A DNA stretch of 64,000 nt from Gammaproteobacteria bacterium AqS3 (lineage in GTDB: Bacteria; Pseudomonadota; Gammaproteobacteria; MEIF01; AqS3): NCBI GenBank assembly GCA_001750645.1, contig MEIF01000004.1, forward strand, positions 1-64,000, given 5' to 3'. The notes below the pieces were generated by a model that worked only from the letters and a program-made list of their open reading frames with translations, had not been told where the DNA came from and did no database searches. This document shows, piece after piece, positions 54,811 to 63,347 of the stretch. The translations under genes and the position numbers were made by a program. Position 1 is the first letter of the stretch; each line of letters opens with the position of its first letter.

Positions 54811-57800
54811 CTAAGCAGCTATCAGATTCTCTGAAATTGCCTTCGCTTGTTGCAATACTAATATCACAGTCTCTCTTTGTTGATCATCCGGGTAGCTGTA
54901 TCTTCTCAGCAGTGCCCGGATCATTAGACGCATTTCTGCCATAACATTTTCCCGAACTGTCCAATCCACTGTATGCTTTTCGCGCAGTTTTTTCGCAATT
55001 TCACGCGCCAGCTCTACTAGAACCGCCTCTTCCATTAACTTTTGTGCGGATTGATTCTTAGCAATGGCGTCATAGAAGGCTTCTTCATCTGCATCTAAGT
55101 TATAGCTATTCCTAAGCTTCAGATCTTCTTGGAACTGCTTTGCTATAGCGATCATTTCTTCAATCACCTGGGCTGCTTCAATCACACGGTTGGCGTATCT
55201 ATTAAGTGTTTTTGAGAGCAGCTCACTGAACTTGTTTTGCATGACCATGTTGGTTTTGAATCTGCTTCTCACTTCATCTCTTATCAGTCGCCGCAACAAT
55301 TCAATCGCAAGATTCTTATGCGGCATATTCATGACCTCTCTGAGAAACTCATCTGAGAGTATGGAAATGTCTGGATTTTTTAGCCCTGCAAGTTTGAATA
55401 CATCTGCGACGCCTTCCCCCACTATGGCTTGGGAGAGCAGTCGTCTCAAGTGATGGTCAATATCGATCTCCTCATCTCCATCATCACTTCGGTCACCTTT
55501 GACCAAGGCGGCGCGAACTGCTTGGTGGAATGCTACTTTTCGGGACAATGCTAAAGCTTCATCCAATGTTCCGCAAAGTGCAAATGCCTTTGTCATTTGC
55601 AGGACGGCATCTGCATATCTTCGCTTGCCTTCATCTTGTTCAAGAATGCGGTCAAGGCATTCTGGGATTAACGCCAGTGCGCGGGTTTCAAATTGCTTCC
55701 AGTCCACTGGATGCAGAAGATCTCCTGCGACCTGGAGCTTTTCTTTAAGGATACGCAGCGCCTCATTGGAGTCAATGATGGGGCGGCCTTTGCCTCTTGC
55801 CGTGCTGTAAGTTGACAATGCTTCTCGGAGTTGAGGAGCGATGCCGATATAGTCGACTATTAGCCCTCCCAGCTTATTGTGAAAAACGCGGTTGACCCGG
55901 GCGATTGCTTGTGCAAGGTTGGCCCCGTGCATTGGTTTGTCGACATACATCGTGGCCAGGCAGGGGACATCAAAACCAGTCAGCCACATATCTCGCACGA
56001 TGACGATCTTGAGTTCATCATTCGAGTCTTTGAAGCGCTTTTCGAGATCCTTTTTTTGACCCTTATTGGAGTGATGTGGCTGTAAATGTGCTTCATCGGA
56101 AGCATCCGTAGTCATCACCACTTTGATCGCTCCCCCGGTGTGATCATCGGAGTGCCAATCCGGCTCCAATTCCACAATCTTTTCATATAGACGCACGCAG
56201 ATATCACGCGACATTGTGACGATCAAAGCCTTGCCGGGTTGAGTTTTGCTGCGATTTTTGTAGTGCTGTATCAGGTCTTCCGCAACTTCTTTTAGGCGTT
56301 CATCCGTGCCAACAACTGCTTCAAGAGCTGACCATTGTCTTTTGGCTTTTTCCTTTTCTCTCGGATTCGCCGATTCGCTGTCAAGGATGTCTTCGACTTC
56401 TTGGTCAACAACTGGTAATTCAGATTGAGCCAAGTCGATTTTGGCCAGTCTGGATTCGTAGTAAATGGGCACCGTCGCACCATCATCAACTGCCTGTTGG
56501 ATGTCATAGATGGACACATAGTTGCCGAAAACCGCCTGTGTATCGCGATCATTTTTCGAAATTGGAGTTCCTGTAAAGGCCAGGAAAGTTGCGTTGGGCA
56601 GTCCGTCCCTCAGTGATCTGGCAAGGCCGTATTTGAACTCGCCAGTCTCGCTGTCGAACTTGGCCTTGAAACCGTATTGGCTGCGATGGGCTTCATCCGC
56701 TATAACCACGATATTGTGGCGATCAGTTAGGACGGGGAATGTGTCCTCTTCAGGTTCCAGGCCAAATTTCTGAATGGTGGTGAAGATGATGCCGCCGGAG
56801 GGGCGGTTCATTAGATACTCCCGCAGTTCAGCTCGAGAATGTGCCTGCTTTGGCGTTTCGCTCAGCAATTCACCGGAATTGGCGAAGACACTGAATAGCT
56901 GGCCGTCCAGTTCTTGTCGGTCCGTAACTATCACAACAGTGGGGTTTTTCAGGCGAGGCTCTGCAATCAGACGGCCTGCCAGACATGCCATCTCAATGCT
57001 TTTCCCCGCACCTTGCGTATGCCACACAACACCGCCTTTTTTGTTGCCTTCTTGGGATGATGCGGACACAACACTCTCAACGGCTGACTGCACGGCATGG
57101 AACTGGTGGTAGCCGGCAATTTTTTTGTGGATGGCTCCCTCGTCTTCAAAGATGCAAAAGTAGCGCAGGTAGTTGAGGAAAATTTCTTTGTCGAACAGCC
57201 CTTTAACCAGGGTTTCAAGCTCTCGGTGCTTTCCAAGCGGATCGATCTCCTCGCCATCAATAGTGCGCCAGCGCATGAAGCGCTGCCTCTCTGCACTTAA
57301 CGAGCCCAGACGAGCGTGGATGCCGTCAGAGATGACCAGGCAGGTGTTGTAGTTAAAAAGATCGGGAATGTCATTTTTGTAGGTTTGCAGCTGGTTGTAT
57401 GCCTTTTTAATACAGGCCTGTTCATCTGCCGCATTTTTGAGCTCAATAACGGACAGCGGCAGGCCATTCAGAAATACCAGCACATCGGGACGTCGCGGTT
57501 GTTTGTGCCCCTCAAGGGTGAACTGATTGACAACCAGCCAGTCGTTGTTTTCAGGGTTGTCAAAATCAATGATTTTGAGTTGCTTTCCGAGTTCCTGATT
57601 GTCTTCGTGATAGGTCACTTGGAGACCCCTGGTTAGCCACGAATGGATCTGACGGTTGCACGACATCAAGGCGGGAATATTTGGGTTGAGAATTTGGGAC
57701 AGTGCAGAATTGATCGCTGTTAGGGGAATTTCGGGATTGAGTTGGGTAAGGGCAGAGAGCAAACGATCATGCAGAGTGACGGTTCGGTAGTCGGATCGTT

Positions 57801-57912
57801 CAGGAGCTTTACCGTCGTGCGCAATGTCAAATCCGCACTGATACTCATAGCCGAGTTCTTTAAAGAACTCGATGCATTGCTGTTCAACTTGGTCTTCAGT
57901 TATCAGTGCCAT
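54811..57912 (-). CDS. hsdR: Type I restriction enzyme subunit R
   Basis: 1033 residues; ATP-dependent translocase and nuclease of a type I restriction-modification complex. The N-terminal PD-(D/E)XK nuclease is visible as RRPDVLVFLNGLPLSVIELKNA (about 160-180). The helicase motor has WHTQGAGKS (motif I), DEAHRSQ (motif II) and FTGTPI (motif III). The C-terminal 300 residues are helical and bind the M2S core. Its ATG shares one base with the hsdS1 TAA, so it is the last gene of the minus-strand operon. It is the only hsdR seen for two hsdM/hsdS modules. Confidence 0.95.
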   Translation of the reverse strand: MALITEDQVEQQCIEFFKELGYEYQCGFDIAHDGKAPERSDYRTVTLHDRLLSALTQLNPEIPLTAINSALSQILNPNIPALMSCNRQIHSWLTRGLQVTYHEDNQELGKQLKIIDFDNPENNDWLVVNQFTLEGHKQPRRPDVLVFLNGLPLSVIELKNAADEQACIKKAYNQLQTYKNDIPDLFNYNTCLVISDGIHARLGSLSAERQRFMRWRTIDGEEIDPLGKHRELETLVKGLFDKEIFLNYLRYFCIFEDEGAIHKKIAGYHQFHAVQSAVESVVSASSQEGNKKGGVVWHTQGAGKSIEMACLAGRLIAEPRLKNPTVVIVTDRQELDGQLFSVFANSGELLSETPKQAHSRAELREYLMNRPSGGIIFTTIQKFGLEPEEDTFPVLTDRHNIVVIADEAHRSQYGFKAKFDSETGEFKYGLARSLRDGLPNATFLAFTGTPISKNDRDTQAVFGNYVSIYDIQQAVDDGATVPIYYESRLAKIDLAQSELPVVDQEVEDILDSESANPREKEKAKRQWSALEAVVGTDERLKEVAEDLIQHYKNRSKTQPGKALIVTMSRDICVRLYEKIVELEPDWHSDDHTGGAIKVVMTTDASDEAHLQPHHSNKGQKKDLEKRFKDSNDELKIVIVRDMWLTGFDVPCLATMYVDKPMHGANLAQAIARVNRVFHNKLGGLIVDYIGIAPQLREALSTYSTARGKGRPIIDSNEALRILKEKLQVAGDLLHPVDWKQFETRALALIPECLDRILEQDEGKRRYADAVLQMTKAFALCGTLDEALALSRKVAFHQAVRAALVKGDRSDDGDEEIDIDHHLRRLLSQAIVGEGVADVFKLAGLKNPDISILSDEFLREVMNMPHKNLAIELLRRLIRDEVRSRFKTNMVMQNKFSELLSKTLNRYANRVIEAAQVIEEMIAIAKQFQEDLKLRNSYNLDADEEAFYDAIAKNQSAQKLMEEAVLVELAREIAKKLREKHTVDWTVRENVMAEMRLMIRALLRRYSYPDDQQRETVILVLQQAKAISENLIAA

Positions 57913-58547
57913 TAGATGCCAGCCTCTTCTAAGAGTGTTTCTGCATCCGGAATTCGGAGTTCGCCTGAGATGAGTTTGGGGAGCAGGGTGTTTCGCAACT
58001 TTACGAGTGCAGAGCTCTCTCTATGGCTTATTTCAATTCTTTCGAATAGAGGCTTTAAGAGGATGTGAAATATTTGAAATAAGTCATCAGGAGGAAGGAT
58101 ACAGCGCGTATTGAGAATGCTTTGGTTGTCAACTTTGGGATAGGCCGTGCCATCTGCCAGTCGGGACAGCCTGTCTATGTTTGTGTCAGAGCAGACACAT
58201 AAATAGACAAATATTGCATAAATCTCTTGCTTTGGAGTGAGGACTGCAAAACCAGTGCTGCCCGTGAGGTACTCTCGCTGTATATACCCGAATGACTTAT
58301 TGCCCGGGCGTACAGTCCCAACTATCGTGTCGTTTATTGAAAGAATTCTTCGCGCACTGCTTGGGGCATCTTTCCATTGGTATAAATCAGTCCCTAAAAT
58401 GTTATTTTGTTTGATATTGCCCAGATTAAGAAAGTTAACTTCATTGGGATGGTTGTTCTTACGCCAACTGCTTTTGTTCAGTGTGGTTAACTCCTTGATA
58501 AAAGATAATTTCCAACCCTTTGGAATCCTGCCGATTTCTGAGTCCAC
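57912..58547 (-). pseudogene. hsdS: hsdS1, 3' part (second recognition domain), frameshifted or phase-off
   Basis: 211 codons from an internal GTG. SEIGRIPKGWKL marks the conserved start of the second target-recognition domain, and the end is KLRNTLLPKLISGELRIPDAETLLEEAG, the usual HsdS C-terminus. The same frame continues upstream, without stop, to the poly-G/C tract at 58636-58643, where it would join the 5' part if one base were added. So this is the second half of a single hsdS rather than an independent gene, although translation from the GTG cannot be excluded. It overlaps hsdR by one base. Confidence 0.8.
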
Positions 58548-58612
58548 AAACTCAGCGGGAAAGAGAACATCAATTTCATGCGGAAGCTTTGCAGATAATG
58601 CTTTCTTGTTAT

Positions 58613-59290
58613 TTATATCGTCTGGCAGTTTGGAAGGGGGGGGAAGGATGGGTTTTTAGCTTTCGCATACACAGGATCGAAGTCAACAAACCATGATTTG
58701 AATATTGCTTTGGCAATCTCTTCAAGGACTGTGATCTTTTTTTGATTGTGCTCGATTTTGTCGTCTAATGTGCCGAGGATATGAGCGATGGCTTTTTGAA
58801 GCTTAGAACTAGGAATTATTACTTCTATGGATTTTAGAACGCTCTTACTTATTTCTAAGAATGTGGAGCCGGAGGCATAAGATTTAATAGTTGGAGTTAT
58901 ATGCTTTAAAAGATAGTAAAAAAATTCCGGCTCATTTCCTTCTTGCAGGATTAAATTTTTGAAACCTTGATTTGTGGCAACCTCATTTTTCGCAATGGCA
59001 ATATAGCCAATAGGAGCTCTAGATGTAAATAAAACCGTATTCGGTGGTAATAGTTTTGCGGAACTTGAGTCAAGACCCTTCTGAGTAATAGAGCGTTCTC
59101 CATAACTGATATATCTTTCGTTATGAGAAGATAGATCTCTGGGAGTGATCCAGGATATTTCACCGTTGTAATTTTCAGAATTTTTGGTTGATGGTGTTCC
59201 TCCTGAAATTATTGAGGCAATATCTCCTAACCTAACTTTATGCCACGTATCTGACAGATGCCGCGTGGATTTGGGTATTGATGTCTTCAT
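58613..59290 (-). pseudogene. hsdS: hsdS1, 5' part (first recognition domain), ends at poly-C tract
   Basis: 225 codons: VRLGDIASIISGGTPS opens the first target-recognition domain, and the central conserved helix follows (AHILGTLDDKIEHNQKKI, then AIFKSWFVDFDPVYAKA). Seven codons after the run of eight C (minus strand) the frame hits TAA. With nine C the frame reads on through KLPDDINNKK into the 3' part, giving a 459-residue HsdS. The truncated form could still act as a half-subunit. The ATG at 59290 overlaps the stop of the HEPN gene (ATGA). Confidence 0.82.
58636..58643. repeat. G8/C8 homopolymer tract inside hsdS1
   Basis: Eight G on the plus strand (eight C in the coding strand) at the end of the conserved central helix region of HsdS. 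It sits exactly at the frame break, so slipped-strand changes would switch the gene between half-length and full-length forms. A sequencing error in the homopolymer would look the same. Confidence 0.8.
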
Positions 59291-59691
59291 TTTTCAGTGC
59301 TTATTGTTTTAAAAAATTGTTTTACACCACCAATGAATTCAGGAATTACACTTATTATGTTCTCTGTCAATTCTTTATTAAAATGACCGGGCAGGTATTT
59401 CCTAAGTTCTCTATATAGCAAACACTGTTCAGAATCAGAATGAAGCATTCTTAATTCATCTGCCCTTATAAATAATACCCTTGTGTCGGATACAGTCTCG
59501 CCGTATTCTTTTTCGATATAGGTTCGGAGCATCTTTTTAGTCGTTTCATAGCTGAGCTCAAACATCTTTATTAGCACCATGTCGGTACCAGTAGCATATA
59601 TGTCACTGCTTGCAGCCGAGCCATCCTGCCATTCTTTCCAGTAACGCTCTGGATTGGAATGGGCGCGTTGCATATTAATAAGATCTTTCAT
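59287..59691 (-). CDS. HEPN (HI0074-like) protein, paralogue without AMPylation Tyr
   Basis: 134 residues from ATG 59691, which overlaps the hsdM1 TGA (ATGA). It aligns with the HepT-like protein of the second module across its length: LIxxFExxYETxxKxLR near residues 40-56, then IPEFI near the C-terminus. The HEPN RNase motif is altered to Arg97-x5-His103, followed by Phe-Asn instead of x-Tyr, so the tyrosine that MntA-type enzymes AMPylate is missing. No nucleotidyltransferase is encoded next to it. It may be a regulatory or degenerate HEPN, or may use the enzyme fused to HsdS2. It is translationally coupled on both sides. Confidence 0.7.
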   Translation of the reverse strand: MKDLINMQRAHSNPERYWKEWQDGSAASSDIYATGTDMVLIKMFELSYETTKKMLRTYIEKEYGETVSDTRVLFIRADELRMLHSDSEQCLLYRELRKYLPGHFNKELTENIISVIPEFIGGVKQFFKTISTEK

Positions 59692-61232
59692 TGCTTGATC
59701 CACTCAAGGTTTTTGGCTATGTGAGCATCTAGGCTCTTTTCTTTCTCTTGCAGGTCTTGCAATTCTTGGGTTAGCCGATCAATTTTCAAGTTATAAGGTT
59801 CATCATCTTCTTGTTCAGGGGCGGTTCCAACGTACCTTCCCGGAGTCAGCACATATTCGTGTTTTGTTATCTCTTCTAAGGCGGCTGACCTGCAGAAGCC
59901 TGGAATATCTTTGTAATTCTCGCCAGTCTTCCATGCCCGAACGGTTTCGCTGATCTTGTCTCTATCCTCTTTGCTAAAGACCCGAAGAGTTCGTGTTTGC
60001 ATGGTTCCAAGATTTCGAGCATCAATGAACAAGGTTTCATTGCATCTGTCCCGACCATTTTTGGTTTTGTCATTGGTAAGAAACCAAAGGCATACTGGAA
60101 TTTGAGTGTTTAGAAACAATTGTCCCGGCAATGCAACCATTGCCTCAACCACATCATCACGAATCATTGCTTTGCGTATTTTGTTCTCACCGCTGGTGGC
60201 TGAGCTCATGGAGCCATTGGCCAAAAATACTCCAGCCTGACCTCCCGGTCGCAGTTTCCAAAGGATATGTTGCAGCCAGGCGTAGTTGGCATTGCCGATT
60301 GGCGGTCTGCCGAACCGCCAGCGAGGGTCACTCTCATATTTTTCACCGCCCCAATCTGAAATGTTGAAAGGGGGATTCGCGAGGATGTAGTCAAACTTGA
60401 GGTCGGGGAAATGATCGCGAGCAAAAGTGTCGGCTGGCTCTTTGCCCAAGTCGGTCGAGAAACCCCGAATTGCCATATTCATCGCGGCCAACCGCCAAGT
60501 TGTCGGATTGCTCTCCTGTCCATAAATGGAGATATCGTTTGTACGACCGCCATATGCTTTGATGAGTTCTTCGCTCTGGACAAACATCCCGCCCGATCCG
60601 CAACAGGGGTCATATACGCGCCCGGATGTGGGCGAAAGAATCGCCACAAGAATTTTGACCACATCTGAAGGAGTGTAAAACTGTCCGCCGTTTTGACCTT
60701 CTGCTGCTGCGAATTCTCCGAGAAAATACTCATAGACCTCACCTAGCAGATCGCCCTCATTGTAGTCCTTATTGAATCCGATAGTTGAGATAAGGTCAAT
60801 CAACTCCCCTAAGATCCTGGGATCCAACATCGTGCGTCCAAAGCGTTTGTCCAATTTCCCGCGCAAGGGAGGATTCTCTTGTTCAATCGTGGTTAAAGCA
60901 GCATCAACCAGGGCGCCGATATTCGGCTGTTTGGCTTTTTGTTTCAGTGTTTCCCAGCGCGCATCCTGCGGAACCCAGAACACATTATCCTTTGTGTAGT
61001 AGTCTCGCTCTTCAAGTTCTTTTTCGCATTCGGAAGGGTCTTTGCTGATGAAATAGTTCGATGACGGTTCTGAAACCATATCCCACACCCTGCCTCTCTG
61101 CCTTGCAAAGGTATCGGAGATGTATTTGAGAAAGATCAGGCCGAGAACAATGTGCTTGTACTCGGCGGCATCCATCTGCCCGCGCAGCTTGTCAGCTGCC
61201 TTCCAAAGCTTTCGTTTGAAGTCGGAGGTCAT
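59688..61232 (-). CDS. hsdM: Type I DNA methyltransferase subunit M (module 1)
   Basis: 514 residues; N6-adenine methyltransferase subunit. The start ATG at 61232 (MTSDFKRKLWKAADKLRG) follows GGGAG by about eight bases and gives the family N-terminus (KYISDTF). The SAM-binding motif I is DPCCGSGGMFVQSEEL, and the catalytic motif IV is NPPFNISDW. The QFYTPSDVVKILV stretch and NYAWLQHILWKLRPGGQAG are also typical. The C-terminus is helical and contacts HsdS. A 130-bp gap separates it from the MNT-HsdS gene upstream, so a separate internal promoter is possible, though none is obvious. Confidence 0.95.
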   Translation of the reverse strand: MTSDFKRKLWKAADKLRGQMDAAEYKHIVLGLIFLKYISDTFARQRGRVWDMVSEPSSNYFISKDPSECEKELEERDYYTKDNVFWVPQDARWETLKQKAKQPNIGALVDAALTTIEQENPPLRGKLDKRFGRTMLDPRILGELIDLISTIGFNKDYNEGDLLGEVYEYFLGEFAAAEGQNGGQFYTPSDVVKILVAILSPTSGRVYDPCCGSGGMFVQSEELIKAYGGRTNDISIYGQESNPTTWRLAAMNMAIRGFSTDLGKEPADTFARDHFPDLKFDYILANPPFNISDWGGEKYESDPRWRFGRPPIGNANYAWLQHILWKLRPGGQAGVFLANGSMSSATSGENKIRKAMIRDDVVEAMVALPGQLFLNTQIPVCLWFLTNDKTKNGRDRCNETLFIDARNLGTMQTRTLRVFSKEDRDKISETVRAWKTGENYKDIPGFCRSAALEEITKHEYVLTPGRYVGTAPEQEDDEPYNLKIDRLTQELQDLQEKEKSLDAHIAKNLEWIKQ

Positions 61233-61362
61233 CTGAACGGCTCCCTGAGATGACGTCTGCAGACGCAGAAGCCGGCATTTTACAGGAAGCAGCCTCAGCT
61301 CCCTTTGACCCGCAGTCTCAAGCAATATGAGGGTTGTCAATGCTTTCCGGCATTAAACGACG

Positions 61363-62937
61363 TTATTCGATATCAGCCTTGCCGAGAAATCGTTCGGCAT
61401 CTGAAACATCCAGCTCGCCCGAGATCAGCTTGGGCTGCACGGTGTCCCGGAGTTGTTGCAGCACGCGGGATTCCTGCTGAAGAACAATCTGTCGATCCAC
61501 CAGAGGCTGGAATATCTCCCCCAGTTTCTCAAGGGTCGGCAAATCCGGCACCGCGCATACGGCCCGCTGCAGTTCTCTTTTATCCACGTGTCTGATTACA
61601 GTTGATTTGATTTCAGACAGAAACAGCAGCTCAGGAATAAAGTGCTCGACCCAGCCCGCCACAAACCACAGCGGAACGCCCCTGCCTTCAACCTTGAAAA
61701 CAGACCGGCCCAATGCGCCCTTGTCACCTGCCCAGTATTTTGCAAAAACTGAACCCGTCCATGAAAACAGAAAATCTCCATCACCAACGATGAGATCAGC
61801 GGGAGCATTCGATGTATAAAAATCATCATCCGTGTGCCCCTTGAGCAGCTGTGTGGTGGTGATTAAGGGGATTCTGTCCTTGTCCTCCAAGTGGAGATGT
61901 TTGTGACGGCCAGTTCCCTTGATGAAGGAGCCTATTTCATCTAGCGATTTGCACTGCCATCCTTTCGGAATTTTTCCAATTTCCGAGCCTGTCCGCTCGT
62001 CGGGCAACAGCTTCTTGAGTTCTGGAGCAAGACCGTATAGCGGGGAATCTGTTTCAGCATAGACGGGGTTAAAATCAACGAACCAGGATTTGAAAACAAC
62101 TTTGAAAGTTTCCTTCAAAATTTTCACTTTCTTATGATTATGATTGGTCTTATTTTCTAGTATATCGAGAGTACTAATAATTATTTTCTGTTTTTCAAGG
62201 GAAGGAAACTTTACAGGAATATCTAGGAATGCACTGGGTTCTAGCAAATTTACTGTTGACCAAACAGCCGTTGATAGCCAATAGCTTAGATACTGATCTA
62301 GATAATAGAAGAGAAATTTGGTTTGGACTTTATTTTCTGATTTAGATGTTATGCAATAGGCTGTTTGGTAAAGATTAAAATCACCTGAAACATACTGAAG
62401 AGAAACATCTTTATAATTACTTGAAACGATGATCACGGGACAGTCAAATAAATACTTGTTGCTTTTTCTGGTCGTGCCTAATTGAGGATATACATTACTT
62501 TTCCCGGCATTTTTTCTGGTGGGACTTTCGGCGGCAACATTCGCTATATCTCCCAATTTCACCTCGCACCACTCACTTGAAAGGGGACTGAGTAGCAACT
62601 TCTTTTGCAAGACATAGTGTGCTTTTTGTATGTTTGGTTTGAAGTGTTCAGGAATGTCATTCCACACTAATACATCCACCTCAAAAGGAAGATTGCTTTC
62701 TTCAAATGCTTCGCGTAGATTGTTTACCTCGCGTTGTTGAATTTTATCAGTAAAGACTGCTAGGTCTAGGTCTGAGGTGGGGCGGGACTGGAAAGTTATT
62801 CGTGATCCAAAAGCCCAAACTAGGGTGTTGGGCAGGTGAATGTTCAATAATTGTTTGACGAGCTGATAGTGCCCCGTTGTTAAATCAATATTGTCGAATT
62901 CTTTCACCTCCACTGACTTGGCCGCTAGCTTTCCCAC
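61363..62937 (-). CDS. hsdS: MntA-like nucleotidyltransferase fused to HsdS specificity subunit
   Basis: 524 residues. Residues about 20-115 are a minimal nucleotidyltransferase (MNT): Gly44-Ser45 with Asp56 and Asp58 (exact GSx10DxD) and a third Asp at 88 in FEVDVLV. From about 118 onward it is a full HsdS: first recognition domain (CEVKLGDIANVAAES), central helix with VVFKSWFVDFNPVYAE, second domain from SEIGKIPKGWQ, and the end TVQPKLISGELDVSDAERFL. The frame is open throughout with no stop between the parts. MntA-type enzymes AMPylate and silence the HEPN toxin HepT; the HEPN gene is directly upstream and overlaps this one by 13 bases. The start (GTG 62937) is uncertain; a GTG about 30 bases downstream has a better ribosome site. 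Fusion of these functions is unusual. Confidence 0.88.
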   Translation of the reverse strand: MGKLAAKSVEVKEFDNIDLTTGHYQLVKQLLNIHLPNTLVWAFGSRITFQSRPTSDLDLAVFTDKIQQREVNNLREAFEESNLPFEVDVLVWNDIPEHFKPNIQKAHYVLQKKLLLSPLSSEWCEVKLGDIANVAAESPTRKNAGKSNVYPQLGTTRKSNKYLFDCPVIIVSSNYKDVSLQYVSGDFNLYQTAYCITSKSENKVQTKFLFYYLDQYLSYWLSTAVWSTVNLLEPSAFLDIPVKFPSLEKQKIIISTLDILENKTNHNHKKVKILKETFKVVFKSWFVDFNPVYAETDSPLYGLAPELKKLLPDERTGSEIGKIPKGWQCKSLDEIGSFIKGTGRHKHLHLEDKDRIPLITTTQLLKGHTDDDFYTSNAPADLIVGDGDFLFSWTGSVFAKYWAGDKGALGRSVFKVEGRGVPLWFVAGWVEHFIPELLFLSEIKSTVIRHVDKRELQRAVCAVPDLPTLEKLGEIFQPLVDRQIVLQQESRVLQQLRDTVQPKLISGELDVSDAERFLGKADIE

Positions 62938-63347
62938 TCTATACCGGTTACTGCTTGATACAGTTCTATCGCATCTGCGATAAATTTGGGAATCAGTTCT
63001 AATACGTATAGAAGTTTTTCCAGGCTGTAATCATGTGAGGTTGTGTTACGCGCATCAACATAATTGAGCCAGCGATCAAGATTTTTGCTTAGCAGTCCAT
63101 TGTCACCAGCTGTTCTGAACATAAGTTTGGCTCCGTTGCCCGGGTCGGTTACTCCTAGATCTTCCGTAAGGTGGCGTCTTAGAGCCTTTAATATTGTTTC
63201 ATAGCATACTTCAAAGGACTGGATCAAGCCCATCTGGGCAAGTTCTTCAAGGTCATTGCTATCAGCGAGATGCTTGCCACCTTTGTAGGCTTCATGATAG
63301 CGTTGAAGGTTTTTCAGTGAATTTTCAAAGTCAGAGTAGTCAATCAT
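62925..63347 (-). CDS. HepT-like HEPN toxin (HI0074 family)
   Basis: 140 residues, all-helical. Motif Arg100-x4-His105-x-Tyr107 (in DARNTTSHDYS) is the Rx4HxY signature of HepT-type HEPN RNases, including the tyrosine modified by MntA. LIQSFEVCYETILKALRRHL is the conserved core helix. HEPN proteins with this motif cut RNA when freed from the antitoxin. The ATG at 63347 overlaps the upstream hsdM2 stop by eight bases, and the stop overlaps the MNT-HsdS frame. It is thus inserted between the M and S genes of a restriction operon. Confidence 0.85.
   Translation of the reverse strand: MIDYSDFENSLKNLQRYHEAYKGGKHLADSNDLEELAQMGLIQSFEVCYETILKALRRHLTEDLGVTDPGNGAKLMFRTAGDNGLLSKNLDRWLNYVDARNTTSHDYSLEKLLYVLELIPKFIADAIELYQAVTGIEWES

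Noticed and set aside
57912-59290. Two independent half-length hsdS genes
   Set aside because: The second half lacks its own ribosome site, and the same frame runs upstream without stop to the homopolymer; one interrupted gene is simpler.
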